Source of the DNA: Gillisia sp. Hel1_33_143
Lineage (GTDB): Bacteria; Bacteroidota; Bacteroidia; Flavobacteriales; Flavobacteriaceae
Length of the DNA stretch: 64,000 bases
NCBI RefSeq assembly: GCF_900104765.1
Contig: NZ_LT629737.1
Span: 3,100,001-3,164,000 of the forward strand
Direction: 5' to 3'
The position numbers and the translations under genes are program-made. Below, piece by piece: positions 17,016 to 25,881 of the stretch. The notes under the pieces were generated by a model. That model saw only the letters and a list, made by a program, of their open reading frames with translations, searched no databases and was not told the DNA's origin. Numbering within the stretch: the first letter of the stretch is position 1; each line of letters opens with the position of its first letter.

Positions 17016-17086
17016 ATTGTAGTCTATATTACCTACAATATTTATGTTAAAATTTATGAGATTGCTAGAAATAAGGGCTCATAAAT
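17016..17086 (+). promoter_or_regulatory. Operator-like inverted repeats upstream of the XRE gene
   Basis: There are two inverted repeats: ATTGTAG/CTACAAT with a 10-bp spacer (17016-17039), and a perfect 9-bp pair ATTTATGAG/CTCATAAAT with a 17-bp spacer (17052-17086). The right arm of the second overlaps the ATG of the XRE gene. This placement suits autorepression by the encoded controller protein. Confidence 0.5.
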
Positions 17087-17330
17087 GAATACAGATCAAA
17101 AGTATCTAGAAAAATTTGGAGAAAATGTTCAAAAACAACGCATTAAATTAAATCTGAGCTACAGACAATTGGCACAGAAATGTGATATAGATTTCAGTGC
17201 TATTTCAAAAATTGAAAAAGGCCAAAAAAGTTTTGAATTTCAGACAATAATTGAACTGGCCAAAGGCTTGGAAATACATCCCAAAGAATTATTTGATTTT
17301 AGTTTCCCTCTAGAAAAATTAAAAATGTAA
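17085..17330 (+). CDS. XRE-family helix-turn-helix regulator (controller-protein-like)
   Basis: An 81-aa protein that is almost entirely a Cro/CI-type HTH: KQRIKLNLSYRQLAQKC, then DFSAISKIEKGQKSFEF and a C-terminal helix (LAKGLEIHPKELFDF). Size and fold match the controller (C) proteins of restriction-modification systems. It precedes a DNA methyltransferase gene by about 300 bp on the same strand and has inverted repeats over its start. Control of itself and of the downstream module is a reasonable inference. The region is markedly more AT-rich than the export operon. Confidence 0.85.
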   Translation: MNTDQKYLEKFGENVQKQRIKLNLSYRQLAQKCDIDFSAISKIEKGQKSFEFQTIIELAKGLEIHPKELFDFSFPLEKLKM

Positions 17331-17632
17331 TATATCGTTTTCTAAATATATTTGAATTTGTAGCAAAATATAACTATTTTTTTATAATCATTTATATTAA
17401 ACTTCTGTCACCAATAATTATCACAGGGCATTTAGCTTTCCATTTATATTCAATATATATTGCATCCCTAAAGAAAAAAACCAATAAGTTAAATACAATT
17501 TGTTTATAATTTCTATAATACCGAAAATTTTAACTCGATAGATGCACTTATTTTATACTGAAGTTAGAATTAAAGCTTCGTTTACAAAAATGGTTTTAAT
17601 AAATTAGGATTAATAAAAGATGATTTCATAAA
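17331..17632 (+). other. Gene-free stretch with a -7 promoter-like element
   Basis: A 302-bp AT-rich gap between the XRE and methyltransferase genes. TATATTTG at 17347-17354 fits the Bacteroidota -7 consensus TAnnTTTG, but no good TTTG element is found at the right distance. The methyltransferase may have its own promoter here. Nothing else is recognised. Confidence 0.35.
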
Positions 17633-18958
17633 TTGGAAGATTACAAGGAAAAATATTTAGAATTTCAAAAACTATATTCTATTGACAGGAAACCTATTCC
17701 AGTTAATTTTAGAGAAATAGTAAATCGAAAGTTTCACGAAAGAGCTACTCATTTAATTCATACTTATCCGGCAAAATTAATTCCAAATATTCCGTATTTT
17801 TTTCTAAACAACTCGTTTTTTATTACTAAAAATGATAAAATATTAGATCCTTTTTCTGGATCAGGTACTGTATTACTTGAAGCCCAATTAGCTGGATTAT
17901 ATCCATTTGGAGCTGATGCGAATCCACTAGCGAGACTTATTTCCACAGTTAAAACTAATACCTATAATCATAAAAAAGTAAATCAACTATTAACTGAACT
18001 TGAAAATAGTTATATAAAAAAGGAAGATTGTAAAAATTATCCGAATGTTGTAAATATCGATTATTGGTTTCTACCGCATATAAAAATTGAGCTTAATAAT
18101 ATACTCCATTGCATTGAAAAGATAGAGAATAAAAAATATCAGGATTTTTTTTTATTAAATTTTTCTAATTTAATAAAAAAAGTTAGTCTAGCTGATTCTC
18201 GAGTTTCTGTTCCTGTAAAATTAAATCCAAATAAATATCCTATTGGGCATCATATTAGGACTAAACAGGAGAATACATTAAATACATTAAAATCAATTGA
18301 TGTCTTTGAAAAGTTTAAAGATATTATTATTCAAAATCTTAAAAGGTTTGAGAATAAGAATGCTTTACAAAACAGCAAGCATCTTGGAAAGATAATATCC
18401 AAAGATGCACGTAAACTTAAAATTAATGACTCAACAATGGACTTAATTTTAACTTCTCCTCCCTACGCTGGCGCCCAAAAATATATAAGAGCTTCTAGTC
18501 TAAGTTTAGGCTGGACAAGAATGGGTGAAGTTGGAGAATTAACTATCCTTGACAAAAAAAATATAGGAAGGGAAAATTATAGAAAAAAAGATTATAAATA
18601 TTTAATTTCTACTGGGATTAAAGAGGCAGATATAATAATTAGTGAAATTTATAAAAAAAACTCCCTAAGAGCCCATATTGCAGCAAATTATCTAATTGAA
18701 ATGACCACAGCGCTTAAAGAGGCGATTAGGGTTTTAAAGAATGGCAAATATTTAATTTTAGTTGCTGCCAATAATGATGTTTGCGGATATAAATTTAAAA
18801 CGCAAGAATATCTCAAGGAAATTGCTTTAAACAATGGAATGAAAATAAAATGTGAATTAATCGATGATATCCAATCCTATGGGTTAATGACTAAGAGAAA
18901 TAAAACAGCGAGTATAATAACCTGCGAATGGGTGTTAATATTGAAAAAAGAAAATTAG
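17633..18958 (+). CDS. Site-specific DNA methyltransferase (probable N4-cytosine or N6-adenine)
   Basis: A 441-aa Rossmann methyltransferase with the AdoMet motif DPFSGSGT at residues 72-79 and catalytic motif TSPPY near 274-278. SPPY is more usual for N4-cytosine enzymes, but adenine cannot be excluded. The N-terminal segment FHERATHLIHTYPAKLIP resembles solitary methylases of defence clusters. The start is TTG: the in-frame stop at 17621-17623 leaves no ATG before motif I. Its end overlaps the next gene by 31 bp. As first gene of a four-gene coupled operon it may mark self DNA for the module. Confidence 0.85.
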   Translation: MEDYKEKYLEFQKLYSIDRKPIPVNFREIVNRKFHERATHLIHTYPAKLIPNIPYFFLNNSFFITKNDKILDPFSGSGTVLLEAQLAGLYPFGADANPLARLISTVKTNTYNHKKVNQLLTELENSYIKKEDCKNYPNVVNIDYWFLPHIKIELNNILHCIEKIENKKYQDFFLLNFSNLIKKVSLADSRVSVPVKLNPNKYPIGHHIRTKQENTLNTLKSIDVFEKFKDIIIQNLKRFENKNALQNSKHLGKIISKDARKLKINDSTMDLILTSPPYAGAQKYIRASSLSLGWTRMGEVGELTILDKKNIGRENYRKKDYKYLISTGIKEADIIISEIYKKNSLRAHIAANYLIEMTTALKEAIRVLKNGKYLILVAANNDVCGYKFKTQEYLKEIALNNGMKIKCELIDDIQSYGLMTKRNKTASIITCEWVLILKKEN

Positions 18959-19911
18959 TGAAACAAAAATATTATCGTAAACTTAAGCTTTTAAATGAAA
19001 CAATTTGGGAAAAAAAGGTTAACAAAAACAAAATCGATGGATGGTTGAGTAATTTTAAAGAGGAGGAAAAACAAGAAGCACTATATCTTTTAACACAATT
19101 TATTTATTTCAACGAGTTCAGCGTAGAAAAACTTTTAGAAGCTTTATATAGAGATATATTCAAATATAAGATTATAGCAGATATTCGAAGAAACAATGAT
19201 AATACAACTGACGCAAAGATAATCGAGCCTCATTATAGACAACAACTTAAACAATCAAGATTTGTAAGTCTTGGCAATCCTTCCGAAAGTAGTGCTACTT
19301 TAATGGGATTAATGCGAAAGATTAACTCTCTGCCTAATGATCTTTTTATATCTGAAGATAAAATAGCCCCAGAACTGGGAAAAATAAATAATTTTGTATT
19401 TATCGATGACCTATGTGGTAGCGGATCTCAGGCAATTGACTATTCAACAAATTCACTACCAAAAATTCGGAGGTTATTTCCAGATGCTAAAATCTGGTAT
19501 TTAATGTTAATAGCCACTAAGGAAGGTAAACATAGAATTCAAAATATGGCTGATTTTGATTATGTTGATTCAATCCACGAATTAGATAACTCTTATAAAT
19601 GCTTCAACGAAGGGTCTAGAGTTTTTACCAATAAGGATGAAGATATCGATATCCTAAAAATTAAAAATTTCTGTGGAGAATATGGCAAGAATTTGATGGA
19701 ATCTCTTCTTAAAAAGAATGATTCTAAAATAGATCCTATTGAACTTGAAGAGAGTTGTGAAAGTTGGAAATATGGTTTCAATAATGGTCAATTATTACTG
19801 GGATTTCATCATAATACTCCTGATAATACTTTACCAATATTTTGGTATAATGAAAAAGAATCAGATTGGTATCCAATTTTTAAACGATTTAATAAAGTGT
19901 ACGGTATATGA
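18928..19911 (+). CDS. Phosphoribosyltransferase-like protein of a defence-type module
   Basis: A 327-aa protein with a PRTase-type signature VFIDDLCGSGSQAIDY at about residues 157-172, like the vDDv..tG.T PRPP-binding loop. It is preceded by a helical N-terminal domain, and a helical C-terminal part follows. The organisation resembles PRTase-CE proteins proposed from comparative genomics to act in conflict systems; I infer this from the motif and neighbours, not from a search. It overlaps the methyltransferase gene upstream and overlaps the ATPase gene by ATGA downstream, so expression is tightly coupled. The enzymatic substrate is unknown. Confidence 0.6.
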   Translation: MGVNIEKRKLVKQKYYRKLKLLNETIWEKKVNKNKIDGWLSNFKEEEKQEALYLLTQFIYFNEFSVEKLLEALYRDIFKYKIIADIRRNNDNTTDAKIIEPHYRQQLKQSRFVSLGNPSESSATLMGLMRKINSLPNDLFISEDKIAPELGKINNFVFIDDLCGSGSQAIDYSTNSLPKIRRLFPDAKIWYLMLIATKEGKHRIQNMADFDYVDSIHELDNSYKCFNEGSRVFTNKDEDIDILKIKNFCGEYGKNLMESLLKKNDSKIDPIELEESCESWKYGFNNGQLLLGFHHNTPDNTLPIFWYNEKESDWYPIFKRFNKVYGI

Positions 19912-21878
19912 CAAATCCTTTTAACATTACTAAAGCAGTAGACTATTCTGATGAAGAATTGAATAATTTTTGGGTAGATTTTCCACAAGGTGGTTTCAAA
20001 TCTTCGATAAAACCAACATCTGAAATGCCAATGATTATATTAGGCAGTAAGGGAAGTGGTAAAACCCATATTATGAAGCACTTCTCTTATACAGTCCAAT
20101 CACTTCGTCATACTGAAAATTTATTACAAGGAATTAATAAAGATGGATATATTGGTACATATCTGAGATGTTCTGGACTAAATGCATATAAATTCAGTGG
20201 CAGAGGGGAAAGCGCTGATGTATGGGAATCTCTCTTTTCTTATTATTTAGAACTATGGTTAAGTCAGCTACTTCTTAATAACATAATTAATCTTGCAGAA
20301 AATAGTAGAGTAAAGATTAATGTTGATTTAATTATTTCCGAAATCATTAATCTTTTTGATATGGATTATTCCAGAATTAAAATATCATCGCTTACTGAAT
20401 TAAGCAGTTTCTTTCATAATCTTCAGAAAGACATTGATTTTGCAATTAACAACAGAGCGCTTACACAAACCAAAATTTCAGAAAAAATAGAAATTTTGGT
20501 TAGCCCGGGAAAATTAATTTTTGGAATACCTGACGTTTTATCTAATAACATTCCAGAATTTCAAAGTTTAAAATTTTTATATCTTTTAGATGAATATGAA
20601 AATTTCACCGAAAATCAACAAAAATATTTTAATACACTTATACGTGAAAGAAAAAATCCCACTTGTTTTAAAATTGGAGCTAGGAGATATGGAATACGTA
20701 CAAAACAAACTTTAAGCGCAAATGAAGAAATAAAGCACGGTTCAGAATATGAACTGTTAGATATTGACGATATTTTTAGAAGAAACCCTCAGGATTATAA
20801 AACTTTTCTTGAAGATATTAGCCTAAAAAGATTATCGTATGTCAATTTGGATATAAAAAGAGATCGTATCAATTCATATTTTGAAACATTCAGTGAAAAG
20901 AAATTATATGAACAAGTTAAGAAGCGAAAGAAAAAACATTTAATAAAAATTGAGAATAAACTAGGAAAATACTTCAATAATTCTATAAAAACTGAGATTG
21001 TTGATAATTTAAAATTTAATACTGATCTCATTCTCGAAAGGACAAATATTTTCTTACTTTATAGAGCATGGAAAAATGGTAAGAATTTATCAAATGAATC
21101 CTTAAATATAAAAGACGCTTGTTTAAAATATTACAAAAGTCCCGATAAAAACTCTCCTCACGGTAAAATTTTAGATAAATATAAAAATGATATAATAGAT
21201 TATCTATATCGCGAAAATAACTTAAGGCCACAATCTAAGGTGGGATTTGATAATCTTGTTCGCATCTCAAATGGCATTCCACGTCATTTTCTTATCATAA
21301 TGAAACATATATTTAGATGGAGTGAATTTTACGGTCAAGAAATATTCGTGAATTCAGAGCAAAAAATAGATGTAAGAAGTCAAATGAATTCAATCAGTGA
21401 TGCCGCTCTATGGTTCCTTGAAGATGCTAAAATTCCGGGAAATGATGGGAATCGAATGAAAAATTCAATTGAAAGACTTTGCGATTACTTAAGAGAATTG
21501 AGATTCTCGGATTTACCTCCAGAATGTTCAATTTCTAGTTTTTCAATCAACACGAAAGTTATTCCTTCAGATATTAAGGAAATAATTAATTTTTTAGAAC
21601 AGTATTCTTATATAATTAAAACAGAAAAAGGAAGAAGAGATAAAAATTTAAATACTAGACATGAAACTTTTCAAATCAATGGATTATTAGCTGTAGAATG
21701 GGAGCTCTCATTAGCTAGAAGAGGTATTGTAAGTTTATCAGATATAGAAATCAAAGGAATTTTTTACCCCGATAACGAGCAAGATTATAAATCAATCAGA
21801 GGCAAAGCATTGTCTAATTGCAATGCTCCTTTCAACTCGGGAATAGACAAAATAGATCTTTTTTCACAAACTTTATGA
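19908..21878 (+). CDS. ORC/CDC6-like P-loop ATPase
   Basis: A 656-aa protein with Walker A GSKGSGKT at about residues 46-53, Walker B YLLDEYE near 225-231, and an Arg-rich stretch after it (IGARRYGIRTK). The C-terminal part looks winged-helix-like (VRISNGIPRHFLIIMKHI). The plan fits ORC/CDC6-like or STAND-related ATPases of defence clusters that act as sensors or switches. It starts inside the stop of the PRTase-like gene and its own stop overlaps the next start by ATGA. The precise trigger is unknown. Confidence 0.7.
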   Translation: MTNPFNITKAVDYSDEELNNFWVDFPQGGFKSSIKPTSEMPMIILGSKGSGKTHIMKHFSYTVQSLRHTENLLQGINKDGYIGTYLRCSGLNAYKFSGRGESADVWESLFSYYLELWLSQLLLNNIINLAENSRVKINVDLIISEIINLFDMDYSRIKISSLTELSSFFHNLQKDIDFAINNRALTQTKISEKIEILVSPGKLIFGIPDVLSNNIPEFQSLKFLYLLDEYENFTENQQKYFNTLIRERKNPTCFKIGARRYGIRTKQTLSANEEIKHGSEYELLDIDDIFRRNPQDYKTFLEDISLKRLSYVNLDIKRDRINSYFETFSEKKLYEQVKKRKKKHLIKIENKLGKYFNNSIKTEIVDNLKFNTDLILERTNIFLLYRAWKNGKNLSNESLNIKDACLKYYKSPDKNSPHGKILDKYKNDIIDYLYRENNLRPQSKVGFDNLVRISNGIPRHFLIIMKHIFRWSEFYGQEIFVNSEQKIDVRSQMNSISDAALWFLEDAKIPGNDGNRMKNSIERLCDYLRELRFSDLPPECSISSFSINTKVIPSDIKEIINFLEQYSYIIKTEKGRRDKNLNTRHETFQINGLLAVEWELSLARRGIVSLSDIEIKGIFYPDNEQDYKSIRGKALSNCNAPFNSGIDKIDLFSQTL

Positions 21879-22837
21879 ATTACACATATTTTTATAAAAA
21901 TAAATTTGATCATTTAGATAAATTTAGTGAGGCTTCTGCTAATAAATATGATTTATTTATTTCGGCTTATAATGAAAGTACAAGGGTGAGAAAAGTTTAT
22001 GATAATATTGAAGCATCAACAAAGCATTGGCTAGTGTTACCTGAGTACCAGTTTGAAGAAATTGAAATCACTCATCTTGAACAACCCTGCTTTAATTATT
22101 CAGATAAAATTGACTGGGATGAAGATGAAATTATTTTAGATTATTATGAAAATAATAAAAAAATGATTGGATCATCTAATATAGCAATTGATATAACTGG
22201 ATTATTACGTCCATATATAGTATTTTTAATCCGCTTTTTACATAGCAAAAATTTTAGAAAAGTCGATTTTATATATTCTGAACCTTATGAATATGCAAAA
22301 AAAGAGGATACTGAATTTTCTTTAGATTATTTTAAAATTCGTGAGATAAAAGGATGTCTTGGAAGTCATAATCCAGAAACTAATAATGATATTCTATTTT
22401 TAGGTTCAGGTTATGACTATGAAAGAATGATAGTTGTAGCAAAAGAAAAAAAAGAAGCTAGAAAAATTCAATTACTTGGTTTTCCTTCTCTACAAGCAGA
22501 TATGTTTCAACAAAATATATTAAAATCTTATAAAGCTGAAGAAGATGCTTTTTCCGGAGAGTTTGACTTAGATTCTAGTAATATTATTCTATCTCCTGCT
22601 AGTGATCCCTTTGTTACAGCCCAGTATTTAAGTGATTATATAAAAGGCAAAGAGTTTACTAATTTATATTTATGTCCACTATCTACTAAATCGCAAACAT
22701 TAGGAATTGCAATTTTTTTCATTAATGAATGTTTAGAGAAACCGGCTAGTATAATATTTCCTTTTTGTAAAAAATATTCTAGGGAAACTAGTACTGGTAT
22801 ATCCAAAGTTTGGATATATACCGTAGAATTCCCTTGA
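21875..22837 (+). CDS. Uncharacterised protein, fourth gene of the MTase/PRTase/ATPase module
   Basis: A 320-aa protein that I do not recognise. The start is placed at the ATG of the ATGA overlap with the ATPase gene; a longer frame from 21818 would overlap the ATPase by 61 bp. It begins with YDLFISAYNESTRVRKVYD, which looks like the first strand and loop of a Rossmann-like domain. Later alternating strands and helices (SSNIAIDITGLLRPYIVFLI; NDILFLGSGYDYERMIVVA) suggest an alpha/beta fold. No catalytic motif is obvious. Tight coupling implies an effector or sensor role in the same complex or pathway. Confidence 0.6.
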   Translation: MNYTYFYKNKFDHLDKFSEASANKYDLFISAYNESTRVRKVYDNIEASTKHWLVLPEYQFEEIEITHLEQPCFNYSDKIDWDEDEIILDYYENNKKMIGSSNIAIDITGLLRPYIVFLIRFLHSKNFRKVDFIYSEPYEYAKKEDTEFSLDYFKIREIKGCLGSHNPETNNDILFLGSGYDYERMIVVAKEKKEARKIQLLGFPSLQADMFQQNILKSYKAEEDAFSGEFDLDSSNIILSPASDPFVTAQYLSDYIKGKEFTNLYLCPLSTKSQTLGIAIFFINECLEKPASIIFPFCKKYSRETSTGISKVWIYTVEFP

Positions 22838-23038
22838 TATAAAAAATGCTTCATTAACCTTGTATCAAATTAGCCATGTTGAAATTTATAAGTTTATCTA
22901 GACTATGTAGAATGTCATTTTTATTTAATATCCTTGCCTCTCCTCATTATTGAATTAAAATATTGAATATATTTTTTTGATTGGATGTAGGTCTGAAGTT
23001 TAAAATAAAAGGTGATAAAAACTTTCTATCATTTCTCT

Positions 23039-23046
23039 TATATTTG
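23039..23046 (+). promoter_or_regulatory. TATATTTG -7 promoter-like element
   Basis: A perfect match to TAnnTTTG 53 bp before the start of the hypothetical gene at 23099. No clear TTTG lies at the correct upstream distance. The rest of the 22838-23098 gap shows nothing recognisable. Confidence 0.35.
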
Positions 23047-23098
23047 TTCTATCCCGTCCCTAACAGGAATAATGCATTAACTATTCATTCTAATTCTA

Positions 23099-23578
23099 AT
23101 GTGTAAGCAATATTATTCCATTCACTTTTGTGCCTGTGCTAGTATAGACCCTATACCCTATCCTCGAAATTTAGAAAATGCTGAAGGTAAACAGGATGAT
23201 TATTCTGATACCCACTTAATTTGGAAGCTTAACCGTTATCTCGGTAACAAGAATTCCAGTATGATGGGAGAAATGATTATGCCGTTGCAACGGTTGAGTG
23301 AAGAAATAACTACCGATCAGTTAATTATCGATCTTAAGCAAGAAAACATGTTCGATTTCAGTTATATTCCAAAAGTAGGTGATAATCTTATAATTCGTCA
23401 AGCCCATATTTATAAGCCTATAAAGGGATTTCCAAGACCAGATCTATATGATTACATCTCTTTAATTTATAGAAATGGCAGCTGGCAGGACGATTTCTAC
23501 AATGTATTTTCCGATAAAACCAGGATGTATAAAAAAGGTGTGATAAAATTCAGATCGTATACTCAAAAAAGTATCTAA
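23099..23578 (+). CDS. Hypothetical protein, 159 aa
   Basis: Not recognised. It begins MCKQYYSIHFCACAS, with three Cys in the first 14 residues. A mixed alpha/beta body follows with repeated Tyr/Asp-rich turns (FPRPDLYDYISLIY, WQDDFYNVF). There is no signal peptide or membrane segment. It has its own promoter-like sequence and stands between the four-gene module and the hsdM remnant. Codon use and AT content match the surrounding island. Confidence 0.55.
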   Translation: MCKQYYSIHFCACASIDPIPYPRNLENAEGKQDDYSDTHLIWKLNRYLGNKNSSMMGEMIMPLQRLSEEITTDQLIIDLKQENMFDFSYIPKVGDNLIIRQAHIYKPIKGFPRPDLYDYISLIYRNGSWQDDFYNVFSDKTRMYKKGVIKFRSYTQKSI

Positions 23579-23645
23579 TTAATCTTAACTTACTACATTC
23601 ACAACCTAAATAACTTTAGAACCTAAAGAACAATCTATCAAATAA

Positions 23646-23816
23646 ATGGCAAAAGTAGACATAGATTTTGAAAAAGAACTCTGGGATGCAGCAAACGAAT
23701 TACGCGGTGCTGTATCTGAAAACAATTATAAAAATTACATTTTACCCCTTGTTTTCCTAAAGCATTTAAGCGAACGTTACGAGGTAGTTAGAGATGAATT
23801 AAAGGTATATAAATGA
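23646..23816 (+). pseudogene. 5' remnant of a type I methyltransferase gene (hsdM fragment)
   Basis: Only 56 codons remain, starting MAKVDIDFEKELWDAANE and including NYILPLVFLKHLSERYEVV, the characteristic HsdM N-terminal helical domain. The frame then diverges and stops at TGA (23814-23816). It belongs to a different HsdM subfamily from the intact copy at 25882. The stop overlaps the ATG of the following membrane-protein gene (ATGA), so the fragment could still act as a leader peptide for translation of that gene. It marks the loss or replacement of an older restriction system. Confidence 0.75.
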
Positions 23817-24415
23817 GATCAGAAGAAGTAACAACCCTACTATTACAAAGGGCTCAAGGAGTAACCAAACGTAAAAATAAAGTTGCCTTATTTCTATACA
23901 TTATACCTTTTATTTATTTTCTCTTTCAGTTCTCAATACTGAAAGTATTTAAAATCTATTCTGTTGAAATATCACAAATTGAAATTGTAAATTTATTTAC
24001 TCCTGTTTTCTATAGTCTTTTGATCTTTTATTTTGTTTATCTGAACGAAGATCTTAAGGCTATAAAAAAACATATTCAAATACCAGAATTAAGCAAAGAA
24101 AAAATTCCCTATTTCTTTTCCAGAGAATATCTTGTTTTTCCTCCAGATCTAATAATGGAAATGATTAGGAATATGAAGTATAGGAATCTCATCAGCGAGT
24201 TTGGTACTATCTTTATTTTCTTTCCGCTTGCTATAATCTTATTATTGGGTCCTATTTTATTCTTTACGTACTCAATTTATATAGCTGCCTGGGGAGGAAT
24301 TAATTTAAGTTCAACATTCTATTATATCTCAATAGGTTTATCAATATGGTTATTTTTAGCTACAATTTTCTATACTTATAACCGTAAAAAAGAAAGTAAA
24401 CGCTTAAATATTTAA
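23813..24415 (+). CDS. Hypothetical membrane protein, 200 aa
   Basis: Four hydrophobic segments are visible: about residues 25-45, 62-78, 130-155 and 165-185. A cytoplasmic-looking charged loop lies between the first and second pair (KKHIQIPELSKEKIPYFF). No family is recognised. It overlaps the stop of the hsdM remnant by 4 bp, which suggests it was placed there by the same event that truncated hsdM. It may be the membrane partner of a neighbouring defence gene; this is speculation. Confidence 0.55.
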   Translation: MRSEEVTTLLLQRAQGVTKRKNKVALFLYIIPFIYFLFQFSILKVFKIYSVEISQIEIVNLFTPVFYSLLIFYFVYLNEDLKAIKKHIQIPELSKEKIPYFFSREYLVFPPDLIMEMIRNMKYRNLISEFGTIFIFFPLAIILLLGPILFFTYSIYIAAWGGINLSSTFYYISIGLSIWLFLATIFYTYNRKKESKRLNI

Positions 24416-24733
24416 GATTCAATTATTAACTCAATTTTTAAACATATTCTACGATACATTTTAAATTCACCTAATTATATATGCCTACAACCCATTGGAT
24501 TGGCAATGAAAAGATTATTAATCACTAAAAAGTAACTTATAAAATTTTAGATAAATGTACTTACAGCTAAGAACAGTAGGTTGCAAAAAGGCAACATCTT
24601 CAGGAAGAGAATAAAAGTTTTCTGTAAGATATTAATTCTAATATTTTATCGAAATTGCTTTCGTAAATCGTACTTTCCAACTTCAAAATAATGAACTTTT
24701 ATTAAACAACTCATATAAAATTTAAGGAAAAAA
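24416..24733. other. Gene-free stretch, 318 bp, with a possible gene-start remnant
   Basis: This is AT-rich sequence with no long frame. A 15-codon frame at 24481-24528 (+) reads MPTTHWIGNEKIINH and then stops. It resembles the HWIGK.KVINH segment that I associate with some methyltransferases of modification systems. It may be another degraded fragment but is too short to be certain. Nothing else is recognised. Confidence 0.25.
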
Positions 24734-25684
24734 ATGAACGCTTTTGTATCCTACAGTCACCATGATGAAAATTATCTCGACCTATTACATAAACATCTTT
24801 CTCAACTAACTAGGGATAAATTAATAAGTACATGGACTGATGAAGAAATTAAGGCTGGGAGTAATATTGATCAAGGAGTCGCAGATTCATTATTAAATTC
24901 TAAATTATTCCTAGCATTGTTGAGCCCTGATTATATTAATTCTCAGTATTGTTATGAAAAGGAATTTGAGACAGCCTTAGGAAGGCAGGAAAAGGGAGAA
25001 TTAATTATTGTACCCATTATAGTAGAACCCTGTGACTGGCTAAATACTCCTTTCAAAAAATTTAAAGCTTTGCCCAGGGATGGAAAACCTGTTTCAGAAT
25101 GGAAAAACATGAATACCGCATTCTTAAATGTTATTCAGGAGTTAAGAGCTTTATTAGCTGAGCCCTCTGCTTTAATTCAATTACCAACTAAAGAGAAAAA
25201 AGTTTCTTCCACCAACTATAAGATTAAGAAGGATTTTGATACTATTCAGAAAATGGATTTCCAGGAAGAAACATTTAAAAATATTAAAGAGCATCTCATA
25301 GAAAATATTTCTGAACTCAATTCTCTTGAAAATATCCGTGCACGAATTACCGAGGACGAAAAAAATAAATTTGAAGCTATTCTGGTAAACCGAAATAAAA
25401 TTAATAATGAATCGGTTCTAACCTTAACTACAGATGCAACATCTGCAATTCCTCGAATCAATTTCAATAATACAGATTTTACAATCTCATATTCTACCGG
25501 AGAAAAACGGTATCATAATCATAGAAATAGTTTTAACCTGGTAGATGACGAATATGATCTTTTTTGGCAGAAATTTTCTTTCGAATCTTTTAATAATACT
25601 AATTCAAAAATGAAATTAACTTATATGGATATGTTAGATGACATATGGATTAAATGGTTGAATAGTGTTGGTATAGAATTATAG
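24734..25684 (+). CDS. TIR-domain protein, probable defence NADase/effector
   Basis: A 316-aa protein with an N-terminal TIR domain (about residues 1-135): FVSYSHHDENYLDLLHKHL, then TDEEIKAGSNID, LFLALLSPDYINSQYCYEKEFE and IIPVEPCDW-type strands. The acidic residues after YCY are where TIR NADases have their catalytic Glu. The C-terminal 170 residues are mixed alpha/beta and not recognised, probably the sensing or assembly part. It sits alone between the hsdM remnant and the intact type I operon. NAD+ depletion on infection is the family-based expectation. Confidence 0.75.
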   Translation: MNAFVSYSHHDENYLDLLHKHLSQLTRDKLISTWTDEEIKAGSNIDQGVADSLLNSKLFLALLSPDYINSQYCYEKEFETALGRQEKGELIIVPIIVEPCDWLNTPFKKFKALPRDGKPVSEWKNMNTAFLNVIQELRALLAEPSALIQLPTKEKKVSSTNYKIKKDFDTIQKMDFQEETFKNIKEHLIENISELNSLENIRARITEDEKNKFEAILVNRNKINNESVLTLTTDATSAIPRINFNNTDFTISYSTGEKRYHNHRNSFNLVDDEYDLFWQKFSFESFNNTNSKMKLTYMDMLDDIWIKWLNSVGIEL

Positions 25685-25841
25685 ATAAGATTAGACGACT
25701 ACAAAAGTTAACCTTTTCTCCTACTCATTCTCACTTAATGTATTGAAATTGCATTTAATCTTATACTGCTATTAAAATAAAAAATGTGACAGCGGTTTGT
25801 TAATCGCCTCACTAAAGAGCGACCTATTATAATTCTTTCTC

Positions 25842-25849
25842 TATATTTG
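25842..25849 (+). promoter_or_regulatory. TATATTTG -7 promoter-like element of the hsd operon
   Basis: A perfect TAnnTTTG match 33 bp before the hsdM ATG, giving a leader of about 25-30 nt. The -33 element is not obvious. Confidence 0.4.
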
Positions 25850-25881
25850 GTTGCCAAAACTTGCTCTAACCAAACCAATCA

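Noticed and set aside
16887-17084. A 65-codon open frame on the plus strand
   Set aside because: It overlies the structured RNA, promoter and operators, is very AT-rich and resembles no protein.
24481-24528. Mini-frame MPTTHWIGNEKIINH as a methyltransferase gene start
   Set aside because: Only 15 codons; the resemblance rests on a few residues, so it is noted under the intergenic entry but not called a gene.
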